Below are positions 13,194 through 24,829 of a DNA stretch of 64,000 bases, piece by piece. The translations under genes were made by a program, and so were the position numbers. Under the pieces are notes generated by a model. The model did no database searches. It was not told the origin of the DNA and saw only the letters and a list, made by a program, of their open reading frames with translations. Each line of letters opens with the position of its first letter. Within the stretch, counting starts at the first letter, position 1. The DNA comes from Sphagnum compactum (Eukaryota > Bryophyta > Sphagnopsida > Sphagnales), in assembly GCA_965153455.1 (NCBI GenBank), contig OZ234495.1:2480001-2544000 (forward strand), given 5' to 3'.

Positions 13194-13262
13194 TGATCAC
13201 ATGCATAATTGTGCGTCACAATTCACAAACATGGAATGATCACATGCATAATTGTGCGTCAC
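13194..13262. repeat. 26-bp direct repeat, two copies
   Basis: TGATCACATGCATAATTGTG, continuing to CGTCAC, occurs at 13194-13219 and again at 13237-13262 without mismatch, an offset of 43 bp. No coding region lies here. It looks like a recent local duplication. Confidence 0.8.
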
Positions 13263-14011
13263 GTCATCTTTTGCATAATGATGGCCAACCTAACATGTTT
13301 TTGGTGCTTATTCCTATTGAGTTATCATGTATGTTGTGTGGGGAGTCTACGGAGGTTGCATTATGTTGATTTGTGATTGATGTTCTAAAGGTTGGCATAT
13401 GGGATGTCTTATGCCACTGTTGGAAGAAATTTCAATTGGAAAATGGTTTTGCTCCTGGTGCATTATGCAAACTTAGGGATATCCTAAGTTTTTCCTCATG
13501 ATGATTCACATTTAGCTTCGGATTTGAAGGGATTGTAATTAACAACTAACAATGGGGCTCACATTTGCACCTAACTTATTCATTTTCTCACCTTAAAATC
13601 AAAGTGTTCATTCATGGTGAACTTATAGAGATAAGTTTTTACATTGTTATATGGTTTACACTATGAGAAGTTGCGTCTACCAAAACATTGCTACCTGCTA
13701 AGTTAGAGGTTTGAAATAATTAATCCAAAATTATGTTGTAATTATCTTATGGAAATATAAGGAATTAATAAATTTAAAATGCCACATAAAAAATTCATGA
13801 AATTCTATTGTAATTGCATATGGGTCCCAAAATGGACCCCTATACGCATGAATGTACGCATTGTATATATGATTTTGGTCAACCATGTTTGGCTTTGTTA
13901 GCAAGTTGTATGAGAATCACATATAAAAACTATAATACAAGTGGAATAAATGAAACACTCATTAGTAACTTCTTTGCAATTATTTTATAATTATTAGCTA
14001 CAACAACAACA

Positions 14012-14044
14012 TTAATAATAATAATATTATTATTATTATTACTA
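14012..14044. repeat. (AAT)/(ATT) trinucleotide run
   Basis: A run of AAT units passes into TTA/ATT units, which can fold on itself. Simple sequence only. Confidence 0.7.
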
Positions 14045-14159
14045 TACATTATTATTTAAATTTCAAATTTCAAATTAATATTAATAATTATTATGAATTG
14101 TAATAATTGGTACATAGAATATAATTATGTCAAGGTACAACCACTCATCATCAATCATT

Positions 14160-14680
14160 GGCTGATGATTCAAAAATGTTGAATTTTTATTATTTATTGT
14201 TTATTTTGTGTGATGTAAAACATGCATCATGGGAATGCCAAGGTAAGCTTTACATTGTATGTTGCAATTACAAAAAGAAAGGAATAAAATAAAATAAATA
14301 CAAAACATGTTGAAATCACAGTGTGTTTTTCTTAATGACCTTTGTTTATAAACCTCATATCTTCCTCTCTTTTTTTTCGTTTTTAGCGATTTAAAGTGCT
14401 ATGGGTGTACCAAGTTAAGATTTACATTAATTATTTGAGTTCCAAAGGTAAAGGAACAACACTAAAGAGCCATGAAGAAGAAAATTGTGTTAAATATCAA
14501 ATTGTGAATTAAACCAGTGACCAAACATCAACTTTGCTTACTTTTGACAACCATATTTTCCCCATTTTGTGTCCTTTTTGAGTAATTGAAACGGTTATGG
14601 GTGCACCAAGTCAAGGTCTAAAAAAACCTTATGCATTTGAAAAGCAAAATGATAGTTTATTAAACTCTAAAGCTTTTAAA
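14160..14680. repeat. Diverged tandem repeat, about 180-bp period, three copies
   Basis: The phrase ATGGG(A/T)(A/G)(T/C)(G/A)CCAAG(G/T)(T/C)AAG with a following TTTACA or similar recurs at about 14228, 14401 and 14597. Intervening DNA is AT-rich and alignable only in patches. Noncoding. Confidence 0.4.
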
Positions 14681-15089
14681 AAGCTTAAGTGTTTGTTCAT
14701 TAACATGTCTTAAGTTGGGTTAATGCAATTAAATGTGTTTTAATTTAAAACTAATTCAAAATATTTTGTGTTTGGGATAGAATCCCAAGTTGTGTTTGCA
14801 AATCACCAAAAGTGATTTGAAATTCTAGAACACACAAATTTTTTGTGTTTTTATGTAAACTCCATTCTGACACATGGTTTCAATGTGTGTGTTCCATTTT
14901 GTGTTTTGGGCTTGGAATCCTATTGTTTGCAAGTGAGTAATGTTTTGTGTTTGGAGGTGATGCATTATTTAAGGTGATTTTATGTAATTTGGATTATGTG
15001 TGTGGACAATGATAATTGTAAATGTTAATACGGGTAGTTCATGACACATAAGGATTCAACCCAAATATTGGAAACAACACTTGCAACAT

Positions 15090-15965
15090 TAGCCATTGAA
15101 GATGATTCTTGGATACTTAATAGGGGAACAACTAAACAGGTAATTACTTAATCAAACAAAAAATGTTAATGGTGAGGCACATGTTGTACTTGGCAAGGGT
15201 GATTTGAAGCACATTTTGTCTTTTGGAGAAATAAAAACCATCAATGATATTTTTTATGTTCCTAGCTTAAAGCATAATCTTCTTTCCATTGGTACCATCA
15301 TTGATATAAATTTGATTGCATGATTTGATTCTAATTTTTTTTACTTATCACAAAGTCAAATTTTTAAAACCACATAATATTGTAGCCCAAGGACAAACAA
15401 ACCACAAATGTGGTCTTCATAAATTGTTTATATAATAAGATAGATTAAAATTTTATGTAGTTGAGACATCAAATGAGGCCTGCATTTGGCATTATAGACT
15501 TGGTCACTTACATTTTTGAAATCTTCATCATTTCAACACTAGAAAAATACTACATGAATACCTTGTCTTCCTCTTTTAACTATAGTGTGTGATTGTTGTT
15601 AATTCATAAAGCAAATAAAACATACAAATTCAACAAATACATATTGTGCTTGTTGGCCTATAGCAAGTGGAGCTCATAACTAATTTGGGATTCCAGTTGG
15701 CTTCCCAAAGAAATGTGTTCACAAAGCCTACAAATCCTAGAATTGATCTACATACTAATTTTTCCCCAGCCCCTTGAATTTAGATTATTTAAAAGTTCAA
15801 AGTATTTCATCAATTTTATAAACAACTTTTTTAGGAAAACATGGTTTTATTTCCTCAAAGGGTAGCACAAAACATTTGTCAAATTCAAAGAGTTGAAATC
15901 CTTGGTAGAATTACAAATTGGTGAAAGGATAAAAATTGTAAGATCTTATAAAAAAGGGATTATGT
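15090..15965 (+). pseudogene. Ty1/copia retrotransposon pol fragment (GAG-pre-integrase and integrase)
   Basis: Translation in shifting plus-strand frames gives landmarks of a copia polyprotein in the right order. First is a post-protease block (WILNRGTTK, then LGKGDLKHILSFGEIKTI and DIFYVPSLKHNLLSIG). Next is the GAG-pre-integrase block with WHYRLGHLHF near 15490. Last is an integrase-core block SKYFINFINNFFRKTWFYFL near 15800-15860. In active copia integrases the core block carries FIDDFSRK; here both aspartates are asparagine, so catalysis is lost. The later RSDNGG motif is also destroyed. There are many stops and frameshifts, and no LTR pair is seen. It ends about 490 bp from the Ty3/gypsy left LTR. 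Confidence 0.75.
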
Positions 15966-16449
15966 TTTTAATAGACCACAAATTTTATTTTGTTGTTTTT
16001 TTAGTTCATTTCAACAAAACATGGAATTTTGCTGTAATTCTAATGGAGTTTTAGTAATACAAAGAAGCACAGACTTTTGCAGTGATTTATATGTTCATAT
16101 TGTCGTGTGAATTTTTTGTAGTATCATAATATGATGAATGAATTGTAATCTTGTTATAAGTTTTTTACAATGTATTATGAGGTGCATATTTTGGTTATAT
16201 GAAATAATCATGAATCATGTGTTTTACTGAATGGCAAAGTTAAGCGTGTTGAAAATCAAGGCATATATAGTGAATGTATGCATGTGAAGTACAATTTGGT
16301 CTTTTGGTTTTCCTATGCGTTCTCTGATGTGCAACAGAAAAGAAAAAATATATATATAGATTTTTTTTGCTCTGCCTATGTTGTTACAATAGTGTGGAAT
16401 AGATTTCACTTCTACCATCTTTAAAAAATAATCAAAAGTGTATTGAATC
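15966..16449. other. AT-rich DNA between two retroelement relics
   Basis: No gene recognised. The sequence immediately before 16450 does not align with the matching part of the right LTR, so it is either unrelated host DNA or the heavily altered missing end of the left LTR. Confidence 0.45.
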
Positions 16450-16796
16450 ATTAAATCAAAATTCAAAGAGTTGCAAAAAATAAAAAGAGATATCCTATCA
16501 TCCTCAAAAATCCTCTTATTTGTACCAAGTCATAGTGTTGTTTCAACTTAAAACAATCACTATATCCAATACAAATTTAAAATCAAAATAGGAAATATTG
16601 GTCACATGTTTAAATTAATTTATTTTGTGAATCACCGATTATTGTAATAGACTAGTTATCAGTGCACATAACAAATCTGTTAATTTAAGAACCTATTATC
16701 TAATAATAACTAAAATAGTCTCAAAATGGTATTGTCTCACCAGTTACTAGTTGGTACAACTGGTTACTATATACATACTGAAAATTTGGATTAACA
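16450..16796 (-). repeat. 3' LTR of the Ty3/gypsy element, truncated
   Basis: This segment aligns with 28028-28372 through long shared stretches, such as CCTATCATCCTCAAAAATCC and TTTGTACCAAGTCATAGTGT. It lacks a counterpart to the other 230 bp of the right LTR. On the minus strand it starts with TGTTAATCC directly after the polypurine tract. The two LTRs differ at many positions, indicating an old insertion. Confidence 0.8.
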
Positions 16797-16810
16797 TTAC
16801 CCCCCCTTGA
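16797..16810 (-). promoter_or_regulatory. Polypurine tract of the Ty3/gypsy element
   Basis: On the minus strand the sequence reads TTCAAGGGGGGGTAA immediately before the LTR's TG. A purine run abutting the 3' LTR is the expected primer for plus-strand DNA synthesis. Confidence 0.75.
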
Positions 16811-16832
16811 AAATTAGATTCCGTCCTTGAAA

Positions 16833-19800
16833 TCAGTCACCATTAACTACATGTTTTACATTTGCAGTTAAATCATCAATAGGTTTCTCACATGTGGTAT
16901 CAACAAGTTTAGCCAAAGGAACATGTTCACACGTTAGTCTCTTAACAATAGGTGTGTCCTTTAGTATTGTATTTGGAGTTCTAAAAACTTCAGAGGCATG
17001 TGTGAAAGTATTAATCAATTTGACTTCTACATTTGCCCTAATATCTTTGTATTTAGCCAATGGGACAAGTTTGGGAGTAATAGGTTTTTCCAACTCTTTT
17101 ACGTGAATACTAACAGCTACAACATGTACTTCCATAATTTTTGTGGGCAAAGACAAAATATTGGAAACAATGGTAAGCTCAGCTCCCCCTTTGATCTACT
17201 ATGGTTCCTTTGTGGTAGTGATAATTAGTTCATTCTGAAAACTCATAGTTATAATTGTTGGCTACATCGGTGAAAACTTATGAGAAACATTAATAGGTAC
17301 CTCACCCAGTTTGCCACTAAGTTGATCATACGTATACTTTTCAAACTGTAACCAGTATGCAACTACCTCATTCAAGTAGGCCTTTTAACCCACATGAACA
17401 ATCTTCAAACTACCCTGGATATGTTCTTTTGTAATTTCCTATATGGTTATCACCATTCTTGCCATTTTGAATTCTTGTCTGCCAAAGCTTGGTTTTGCAC
17501 CTTGAACAAGGCATTATCCAAAAACAATTCTTCAAACCCTTCAACCAATTATCCATATAAGTAATTTGAAAAGCTTTACCAAGTGATTGGCAAAATGTTT
17601 CCAATTTGCTTTTAATTTTTGAATCTATACTTGAAGCTCATGGGTATGATTTTCCATGTCCATGTTGACCTTTGTCAACTACTTTTGCTACTATAAACAT
17701 GCATTTTCTAACTCTGGAAAAAAAAATTCTTGTTGAATATTAAAAGCCTCCATCTTGCCATAATCCCTTGTCAACTAATCATAGTTAGTTTGTAGGGCCT
17801 TACAGTCATTGCAGGTCTTAAAATGAACTTGGTTCCACTCATTGTACTCTTGTTATAGGGCTTCAACCTTCTTGATTACCTTTTCTACTTCAACACATTC
17901 GGCAACTAGATGCTTGTTTCTATCTGCAATTTAAGGATATGGGTTTTTATAGTAGCTAGTTCCTTATCCCTATTCTAAAATGCTTGCTTATTGTTAACTA
18001 GTTCCAGGCAACGAGCCTATGATTGATTGTTTGTCTTTTAACAAGTTTTCATCAAAATTGTATTTTGTTTTCAAGTCAGCTAGGTTGTTTAATGTTTAAG
18101 GCCAAGTTTGGGCCATTGAGGCTACTTGCTAAAAAAAAAGTGTAACCTATTTGAAACTCTCATGTTAAGCATAGGTTGTAAATGGCTCTGGAAATATATA
18201 AACAAGTTTAAGCTGAATTGGTTGAACAAGTTCAATATTTGTTAACAATAGGTTGTTAACCTGCGAGCTATAAGAGCAAAAGTTTCTTGAATAAGTGAGG
18301 GCTTTAAATTTGAAACTTGTTTAGAGTCGTGTTCGCTTTTATCCTCCATGACTTTATCATTTTCCGTCCAAATTGAATTGTCATCTTGTCATGTTGTAAC
18401 ATCAGTATCCATATTTTTGTTTCTTCCTTCCATGATCAACACTCGTTGGTGGGTGTGTGTGGTTTCTTCTTTGGTGGAAAACTAGTTAGTTTTGGACTCA
18501 ATTGTTCCTTGGGTGTTGATGGTTTAGTCTAAATTTTCAACTTGTGGGATTGACAAATTAGTCGTGGTGATTTGTTAACGAAATGAACCGGACGACGCTC
18601 ATTCATAAACTGATCCTTGGTGACAACCTTAAGAGAGGCTTCTATGGACTATTCACCAAGGATCTTCTTCTTCTATTTTTCTTCAAGTAGTTGTGGTTTT
18701 GGAGATTCAACAGGTGTATCTTCATTTGTGATTGGAAACCAATGCCTTAAGCAAACATCTATCACTGGTCCTGAATAACATGTGGCTACCTTTCCTATTG
18801 GGCATTGTTAGTCCTATTGTAATCAACTTTTGGTGCTTTGTCTATAGAATCAACTTCATAGACATATGTGTCAACATAATGAAGCACTAGTTGGTCTTTT
18901 TTTCCCCTGTTTGTTAAATTAAGGGTAATGGCTATCTGATTGTTAAAGTAAGCTAACCTTTTTCGTTGGTAGATAATCTATAGAATTATTGCAAACTTGG
19001 CATGATATTCTTCCTTCATCTGGATCACATTCCATTGCCCTTTGTTGACAAATGCATTCGGCCCAACTATGTTCTTTAGTGCAACCTGTCATTTTTTTTA
19101 TTAATGCATTTGTTGCATCAACCACTCCCTCAACATTTACTCCAAATTGTTAAGCTATCAATGCTTTATCAATGGTGAACTTGTCACCATTAAAAAAATT
19201 CAAATTCGTCCATCCTCTGTGGATTCCCAAGTGTGCAAGAATTCTTCCAAAAGGTTTGCCCATGGAACAGTTAAGTGAATGGCAAACAAGGCACCCAAAC
19301 TAACTTGCTCTGCCGATTATCGTTATTTGGATCCCATCCGAATCCATTGCAGCATCTTTTGGATTTCTTCCCTTCAGCAAGTGCTCACTTTCAGGTTACT
19401 TTGGTAGGTTTCAACCACCTTCTTCCATCATCTCTTTTCCCTTGCGCCTCATCATACACTTAAACCATGCCTTGGTGGGCATAATAACAGGTATATTGTG
19501 TGAATCAGGTTCAACTTCAAAAAACCCTCTTTGAATGGATTTTGACAAAAAGTCTACCAGTTGTTCAACTTCAACAAGTTGATTTACAACTCTCTTTTCA
19601 ACTTGTTCTTCCTCCTCATAGTCACTAATAACAACTATTGTAGGTGTAGGGGGCGAAAAATGTTGCCTAAGACTTCGCAATGTCTTTTCAAGTCCTTCTC
19701 CCATAATGGCAACACGTTTTAGAGCCTCAAAAATATCTTTTTCTGTGTTTTTATCTTCTCCAGAACTTTCACTATTCTCTTGAAATGTAGGAAGTGGCCT

Positions 19801-19950
19801 TGATGCAAGCGGTTCAATGTAAATTGCTTTGGTTGCTCTAAGAACTTTCTCTCTAATTCTATGTAGCTTTATTTCTTTCTCTTATATTTGTTTCCTCGAA
19901 TTTCCCTCTTTCTTGCTTGCTCTCCTTCTCAATTGATCCAAGGCACTCAT
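16833..19950 (-). pseudogene. Extra post-integrase ORF of the Ty3/gypsy element, function unknown
   Basis: Minus-strand translation gives a long, broken reading frame from ATG at 19950 to a stop at 16833, about 1,000 codons. The N-terminal part begins MSALDQLRRRASKKEGN, is charged, and is interrupted once (TAA at 19882-19884). It continues through an acidic segment near 19600. A second block (about 19330-18800) contains FTIDKALIA, FGVNVEGVVDATNA and QQRAMECDPDEGRISCQVC. The middle (about 18000-17500) is rich in Glu, Lys and Leu with heptad-like spacing (for example HELQVQIQKLKANW), suggesting coiled coil. The C-terminal 107 codons (17156-16833) are open. I do not recognise a family. It is not integrase, chromodomain or RNase H. 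Its place before the polypurine tract is where some plant Ty3/gypsy lineages carry an extra ORF. Confidence 0.6.
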
Positions 19951-20043
19951 TTCTTCATGGTGCAACAAGAGGTATAAGGAATTTGAGAATGAAAAAAATG
20001 AAAAAACACATCAAGAAATATGCCGGTTTTTTGTAATGTAGTC

Positions 20044-20683
20044 GGGTGAAAGTATGCTTGGGTGGTACCACAAGGAATGTCACACCTTCATTTTTCAGGA
20101 CCCATCAAACTTTGAAAAAATATAGGAAACATACAAAGAAAGGTTTTTAGGAAAAAAAATGTTGAATACATTAACTAGGCTATATTAAATTTGAAACTTT
20201 AACAATGTATTAAATATTTTGAATTTTGATGTTCATATTCATTACATTCACACAAAGTTTTAGGAATGTCACAATGGTTATTTTCCTTAAATTTTTTGGT
20301 TAGGAACATTTTTCAAACAAGGTTTGAGGTTTTTTTTGTGAATATAATTTCTAAGGTAGTTTAGATGGTATCTTATTTGATGTTTTTATTGGGTAATTAT
20401 TTGATAGCTATAATTTAGTTATGAATTTCCAAAGTTTAAGAACTTGATTCCTAAAGGGGCCACATCAATCAAGAATACAAATTTGTAAGGATTTCCACCT
20501 TTTTAATAATGGAAACTTCAAGCCATATACTTTGGCATGCAATAAATAAACATGAGAAAAAAAATTGTAATTATGAAAAAAATTAAAGGAAAAAGGGCCA
20601 ATGAATATTATTTAGCCAACTTTTGTTCCTTAATTGTCCTTTGAAGTGGTTCCTAGTGGGTCCACCCAATCATACTTTCACCC
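20044..20683 (+). mobile_element. MITE copy A, 640 bp, nested in the Ty3/gypsy element
   Basis: The left end GGGTGAAAGTATGCTTGGGT and the right end, reverse-complemented (GGGTGAAAGTATGATTGGGT), form a terminal inverted repeat continuing into GG(T/A)CC and AGGAA. The interior is AT-rich and noncoding. The whole element aligns with the element at 54874-55496 in opposite orientation, sharing internal phrases such as ATGAATTTCCAAAGTT, AACTTCAAGCCATATA and GGCATGCAAT or close variants. It lies between integrase and the extra ORF, so it landed inside the retrotransposon. No convincing target-site duplication is seen, and the superfamily is undetermined. Confidence 0.75.
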
Positions 20684-20744
20684 AACCATAAAGTGAGAGG
20701 TGGTGGTGATTGGAAATCAATGTGACCTTTAGGGAAAACTTTTT

Positions 20745-22306
20745 CTAAGAACTGACACTTGTAACTAGGTTAATTGAAATATCATTAGTTTGTGAGGGAA
20801 TAGGGCTAACATGTACTTTTTTAACTAGTTGCATTTTCAACATGTTATTAGTACTTTTTTCAACCGATTCTTGTTTGGACAGATCACAAATGGTTATCTT
20901 TTCGACCTGTTTATTGATTGTTATACCTTCATTATGTGATTTTATTGGTTCCATAGTGAACAAATTACCATAATGGTTTGTTTCAATCAATTTTTCAATG
21001 AATAGGTTACTGGACTGGCCTATTTCAATTAGTTATTCTAGTAATAAATAATTAGGTTTAGCCAAAATAGGTTGAAGTGTCTAATCCTTTACAAACCTAT
21101 AAGGTTTCAGCTTGTTAATATTAATTATTATTGGATTAAAATCAAATGTATCAATGGTCATTAATAGCACTATGTTGTTAAATAAACAATATTGGATCCT
21201 ATAAGGTCCAAACCATTGTCTTTGAAACTTAGGGGAATGTACTTTGACAACCCTTGGAAACCATAAAGTTCATAATCCCCAAATTAGTATTTGGTTTCAA
21301 TATATTAGTTATGGAACCATAATGACCAGTTCCACTGGTTAGAAGCCACCGAGTCTTGTGTTATTAATTGGTTCTCTTGAAGTTTCTTTAGTTTTGACAT
21401 GTGACTAGTGAGAACTCTGACAATTGTTGGATCATGGATTTGTATTAGCTTGGATGGTAACAGGTGTTTTGTTGGTAACAACAGGTGTAATTTGTAGACA
21501 AGTTAAAATGGAGTGTGACTGGTTCCAACCTTAAAAGCAGTTCTATAAGAAAATAAAACTATGGACAAGTGCTCATCTTAGTCATTTCAATTTTTGTTCA
21601 CTAGTTTTGTGAGCAATGTACCAAAGACTTTGTTAGTAGACTTAACTTGTCCATTCCCTTGTGGATAGTAGACAATAGAGCTAGTATGTCTTAGTATAAA
21701 ATGATCGATTAAATAATGAATGGCATTGTTAATGAAATGGGTACCTTGATTAGTCACAATTGTAAGTGGACAACCAAACTAGGTGAGAATGTGGTCATAT
21801 AAGAACTTCGTGGTAACAACAACTACGTTGGTGTGTAAAGTTTTCACCTCCACCCACTTAATGACATAATAAATGGCGACTAAAATGTACCGGTTGTTAG
21901 AATAACGATTTATCGGTTTGATGGGTCCAATGAAATCCAATCCTGATTTTTTGAAAGGTTTTTCAATTAGAGTAGCAATTAATTTTGCCATATTTTGTGT
22001 CAATAGGTTACCTCTTCTATATCACAAATCATAAGTTCAACAAAATTCACGAACATCTCAATTCATAGTTGGCCATCAGTAATCAGCATCAAAAATCTTT
22101 CTCGCAATGATGTTAGAAGAAAAATGTCTTCCACTAACTCCACCATGCAACTCTTGTATTATAATTGGCACTTGGTTTGGTTGCAAAACACAACAAAACA
22201 TGTTGTCTTGTCCAAATTTGTAAAATAATATAGTTTGTAACACAAATGGTTTAGCTTTCTGAGTTAAAAAATGTCTGTATGAAGTAGTAAATGATTCTGG
22301 CATCAT
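20745..22306 (-). pseudogene. Integrase region of Ty3/gypsy pol, inactive
   Basis: Minus-strand frames show an N-terminal region (22306-22076) ending ELHGGVSGRHFSSNIIARKI, where the zinc-binding HHCC segment is expected. The catalytic core follows ([10 protein letters not shown] near 21935, then [10 protein letters not shown]). The first catalytic Asp is present (LDF). The second is Asn (TNQGTHF, codon at 21749-21751) and the catalytic Glu is Lys (GQVKSTNK, codon at 21641-21643). Then come LFSYRTAFKVGTSHTPF and, near 21205, GPYRIQY, the GPY/F-type C-terminal module. Stops occur in all frames. In an active element this enzyme would insert the cDNA into the host chromosome. No chromodomain was recognised. 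Confidence 0.8.
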
Positions 22307-22499
22307 CCCCTTTTACAGGTAATCATAAACACTTTATAACCACTTTGGCTATAAAGTGAACAAATGAACATTAGTGGTTTGATCAGGTACATCAACTAGT
22401 TCTGCTTGCTTGGGCAGTCTTTTCAGTGCATCTGTCATTAAATGGGATCTACCAAGTTTATAAACATTTTGAAGTCATATTCCAAAAATAACAATAATT

Positions 22500-22960
22500 A
22501 CTTAATTATTCAGCCAAAGACTTGTGGCTTGTTAACTAAATACATTAGGGCCATGTGGTCAACATAAAATACAAACCCATTACCCAATAAGTAATGTTTG
22601 AATTTGTGTAAAACATAAACCATAGCTAATGCTTCTCTCTCAGTAGTAGTGTAATTTTTAAAAACTAAGTTTAGTAGTTTGGAGGCATACATAACTAGTT
22701 GATCAAACTTACCAGTTGGGTTTGGGTAGGTATAGCTCCTACTGCTAGCTAAGATGCATATGTGTGTACATGAAATTCAAGCTCCCAATTTGGACTGATC
22801 AAAATAGGGGCTTGTACATAATGGTTTTTAATTTCTTCCCAAACATTTTGGCATTTTTTAGTCCATTCAAAAACTTTAGATTTTTTGAGTAGCTTGGTGA
22901 TTAGTGACATGACTAAAGCAAATTTTTTGATGAAACACCTATAGAACTATGCCATCCCAT
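22500..22960 (-). pseudogene. RNase H domain of Ty3/gypsy pol, broken
   Basis: A 60-codon open segment (22692-22510) contains KNYTTTEREALAMVYVLHKF followed by HYLLG and FYVDHMALMYL. These are the well-known RNase H landmarks of plant Ty3/gypsy polyproteins (YxxxEREALA, HYLLG, DHxAL). Upstream segments are broken by stops. This enzyme removes the RNA strand during cDNA synthesis. Confidence 0.8.
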
Positions 22961-22999
22961 TGAAAACTTGAATGTCTTGAGGGGTAGTAGGTATTGGCA

Positions 23000-23690
23000 T
23001 GTTTGCTAAAACCTCAATATTTTTAAGATCCATGACTTTGCCCTCTTTGGGCATTATGAAACCTATAATGATTCTTGAAAACACCATGAATGCACATTTG
23101 TCTGGGTCAGCCTAATACCAAACTTTTTACACTTAAGAAAACATTTTTTGAAAATTTCAAAATGAGTTAACAAGCCATTAAAAATTGTAAAATCATCCAA
23201 AAAAATGTATTCATGAAATGTTTTGGTTACCGCCTTACAATAAATGGGCAATCCATTTTTGACACCAAATGGCATCACAACCCACACACAAAGCCCTTTA
23301 GTTTGTCATAAAGGCGATTTTGTGTTGATTTTTTAGTGTAATTGATATTTGATGATATCTTAAAAACCTGTTTAGAAAGGTATAAACTTCATGCCCAACA
23401 ATAATGTTAATGACCTCATCCGTGAAAGGCAATGGGTAAGGGTCTTTTTTTGTTGTTGCATTAAACTTCTTGAAATCAACACAGATTTTCAACTTCCCAT
23501 TCTTCTTGGGAACAACCACTATCGGTGATAGCCAGATTACTTTCTCAATTGGTTTGATGAAACCAATTGCAAGTAACTTGTCTATGTCTTACTTGATGAT
23601 AGCAGCATAATTAGGATTCAACTAGTACCTTGCTTGATGAACATGTGGTATTGTGGTATCAAGTTCAATCCTACGTTGAATAATCTTTGG
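23000..23690 (-). pseudogene. Reverse transcriptase domain of Ty3/gypsy pol, broken
   Basis: Consecutive minus-strand blocks give the RT order: RIELDTTIPHVHQARY near 23670; LSPIVVVPKKNGKLKICVDF (23530-23470); KDPYPLPFTDEV and YHQISI (about 23440-23330); then WVVMPFGVKNGLPIY and the FLDDF form of the catalytic YxDD box near 23195. A short deletion removes residues between HEYI and FLDD. Several in-frame stops are visible. The wording matches Ty3/gypsy rather than copia RT, but assignment to a named plant lineage would need a tree. Confidence 0.85.
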
Positions 23691-24246
23691 TGGAATATCT
23701 TTTAGATCTTTGCATGTTTGGGCATAAAGGTCTTTGAACTTCTTTAGGAGTTCAATTAGCTATTATGAGACAACTAGTTCAAATGAAGCATTCATTTTCA
23801 CATGTTGCACATTCTCTTAGTGCCCAAGTTGACCTTGGTTAGTTGTTCCTCCTTAATTACTGTCCAACTAACTATGGTTAGATCTTGTATTCACTTTTGA
23901 GCAGTTGTTTCATCAATGATCATCTCCCCCATTTTTGGATGAAAAAAGGTTTTAGGTAGGTGTTGTTTGATAATGTCAAGTGGTATCGTTAGGTTTACAA
24001 CTAAAACACATATCAATTCAACAAGTTGATTGGGAATTGGTTATACTCAAATTTGGTGTGAAGGCTAATTAAGAAACAATTTAGTATGAGTAAATACTAC
24101 TATAATTCCTATAGAAAATAGGTCTAACTTTGTGGCAAACATTACATCCTCTTCTTCATTTGATATTCGAAAATGGAAATCATAACACACTAGGACTTAT
24201 GGTCTTTTGGTTTAAACACCAAGTTTCTTAGTAATAGGTATGGTCC

Positions 24247-24561
24247 TTATTGTATTATTCCTTGTATAATAACAATATTAGTTCCCCAATTGTGGGATAC
24301 TTTAGCATCTTTTACCCATGGGCGTCTTAACAACATTGAGTAACTAGAATCTAAAACATTAATGTTAATGAAAATAAATGTAACAGTGTAAGGAATTCCA
24401 TGAACAAATATCTTCAAATCCCTATTAAGACCAAACGGTTTGGCTATAATTTGATCCACCATATGTAGATTGTAAGGCACTAGATTAGGCTTTGACAGAC
24501 CTAATTGTACTATTAGGTTTTCAATAATGATATTAATTCCAGAACCTCCATCAATTAGCAC
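24247..24561 (-). pseudogene. Retropepsin-like protease domain of Ty3/gypsy pol
   Basis: A 104-codon open frame starts MLIDGGSGINIIIENLI. The DGGS motif occupies the place of the aspartic-protease D(T/S)G motif. Near the C-terminus YSMLLRRPW corresponds to the conserved LLGRPW segment, with Gly replaced by Arg. The spacing of about 75 residues between them suits a retropepsin fold. This domain would cut the gag-pol polyprotein. It lies between gag and RT as expected. Confidence 0.75.
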
Positions 24562-24829
24562 ATCATCAATAAAGTTCTACCAACCTGAACTTGAATCACT
24601 GCCATTTGTTGGTCAATAATGATTGCTGCACATGTAGGTTCAAGATGAACATGTTCAAGTTGCGTTAGTTGAACAAATTAACCAATTTGAAAATGCACCG
24701 CTTGATGTCTAACACAATCTTCAAGAGTTGCCCCAAGTTAATCACATATTTGGTCTCTAGAACTTGAGTGCTGATGTCCTTCAAAATCTCTTCCAATGTC
24801 TTTTTCTAGTAATGTTGTTTGTGTAGTTA

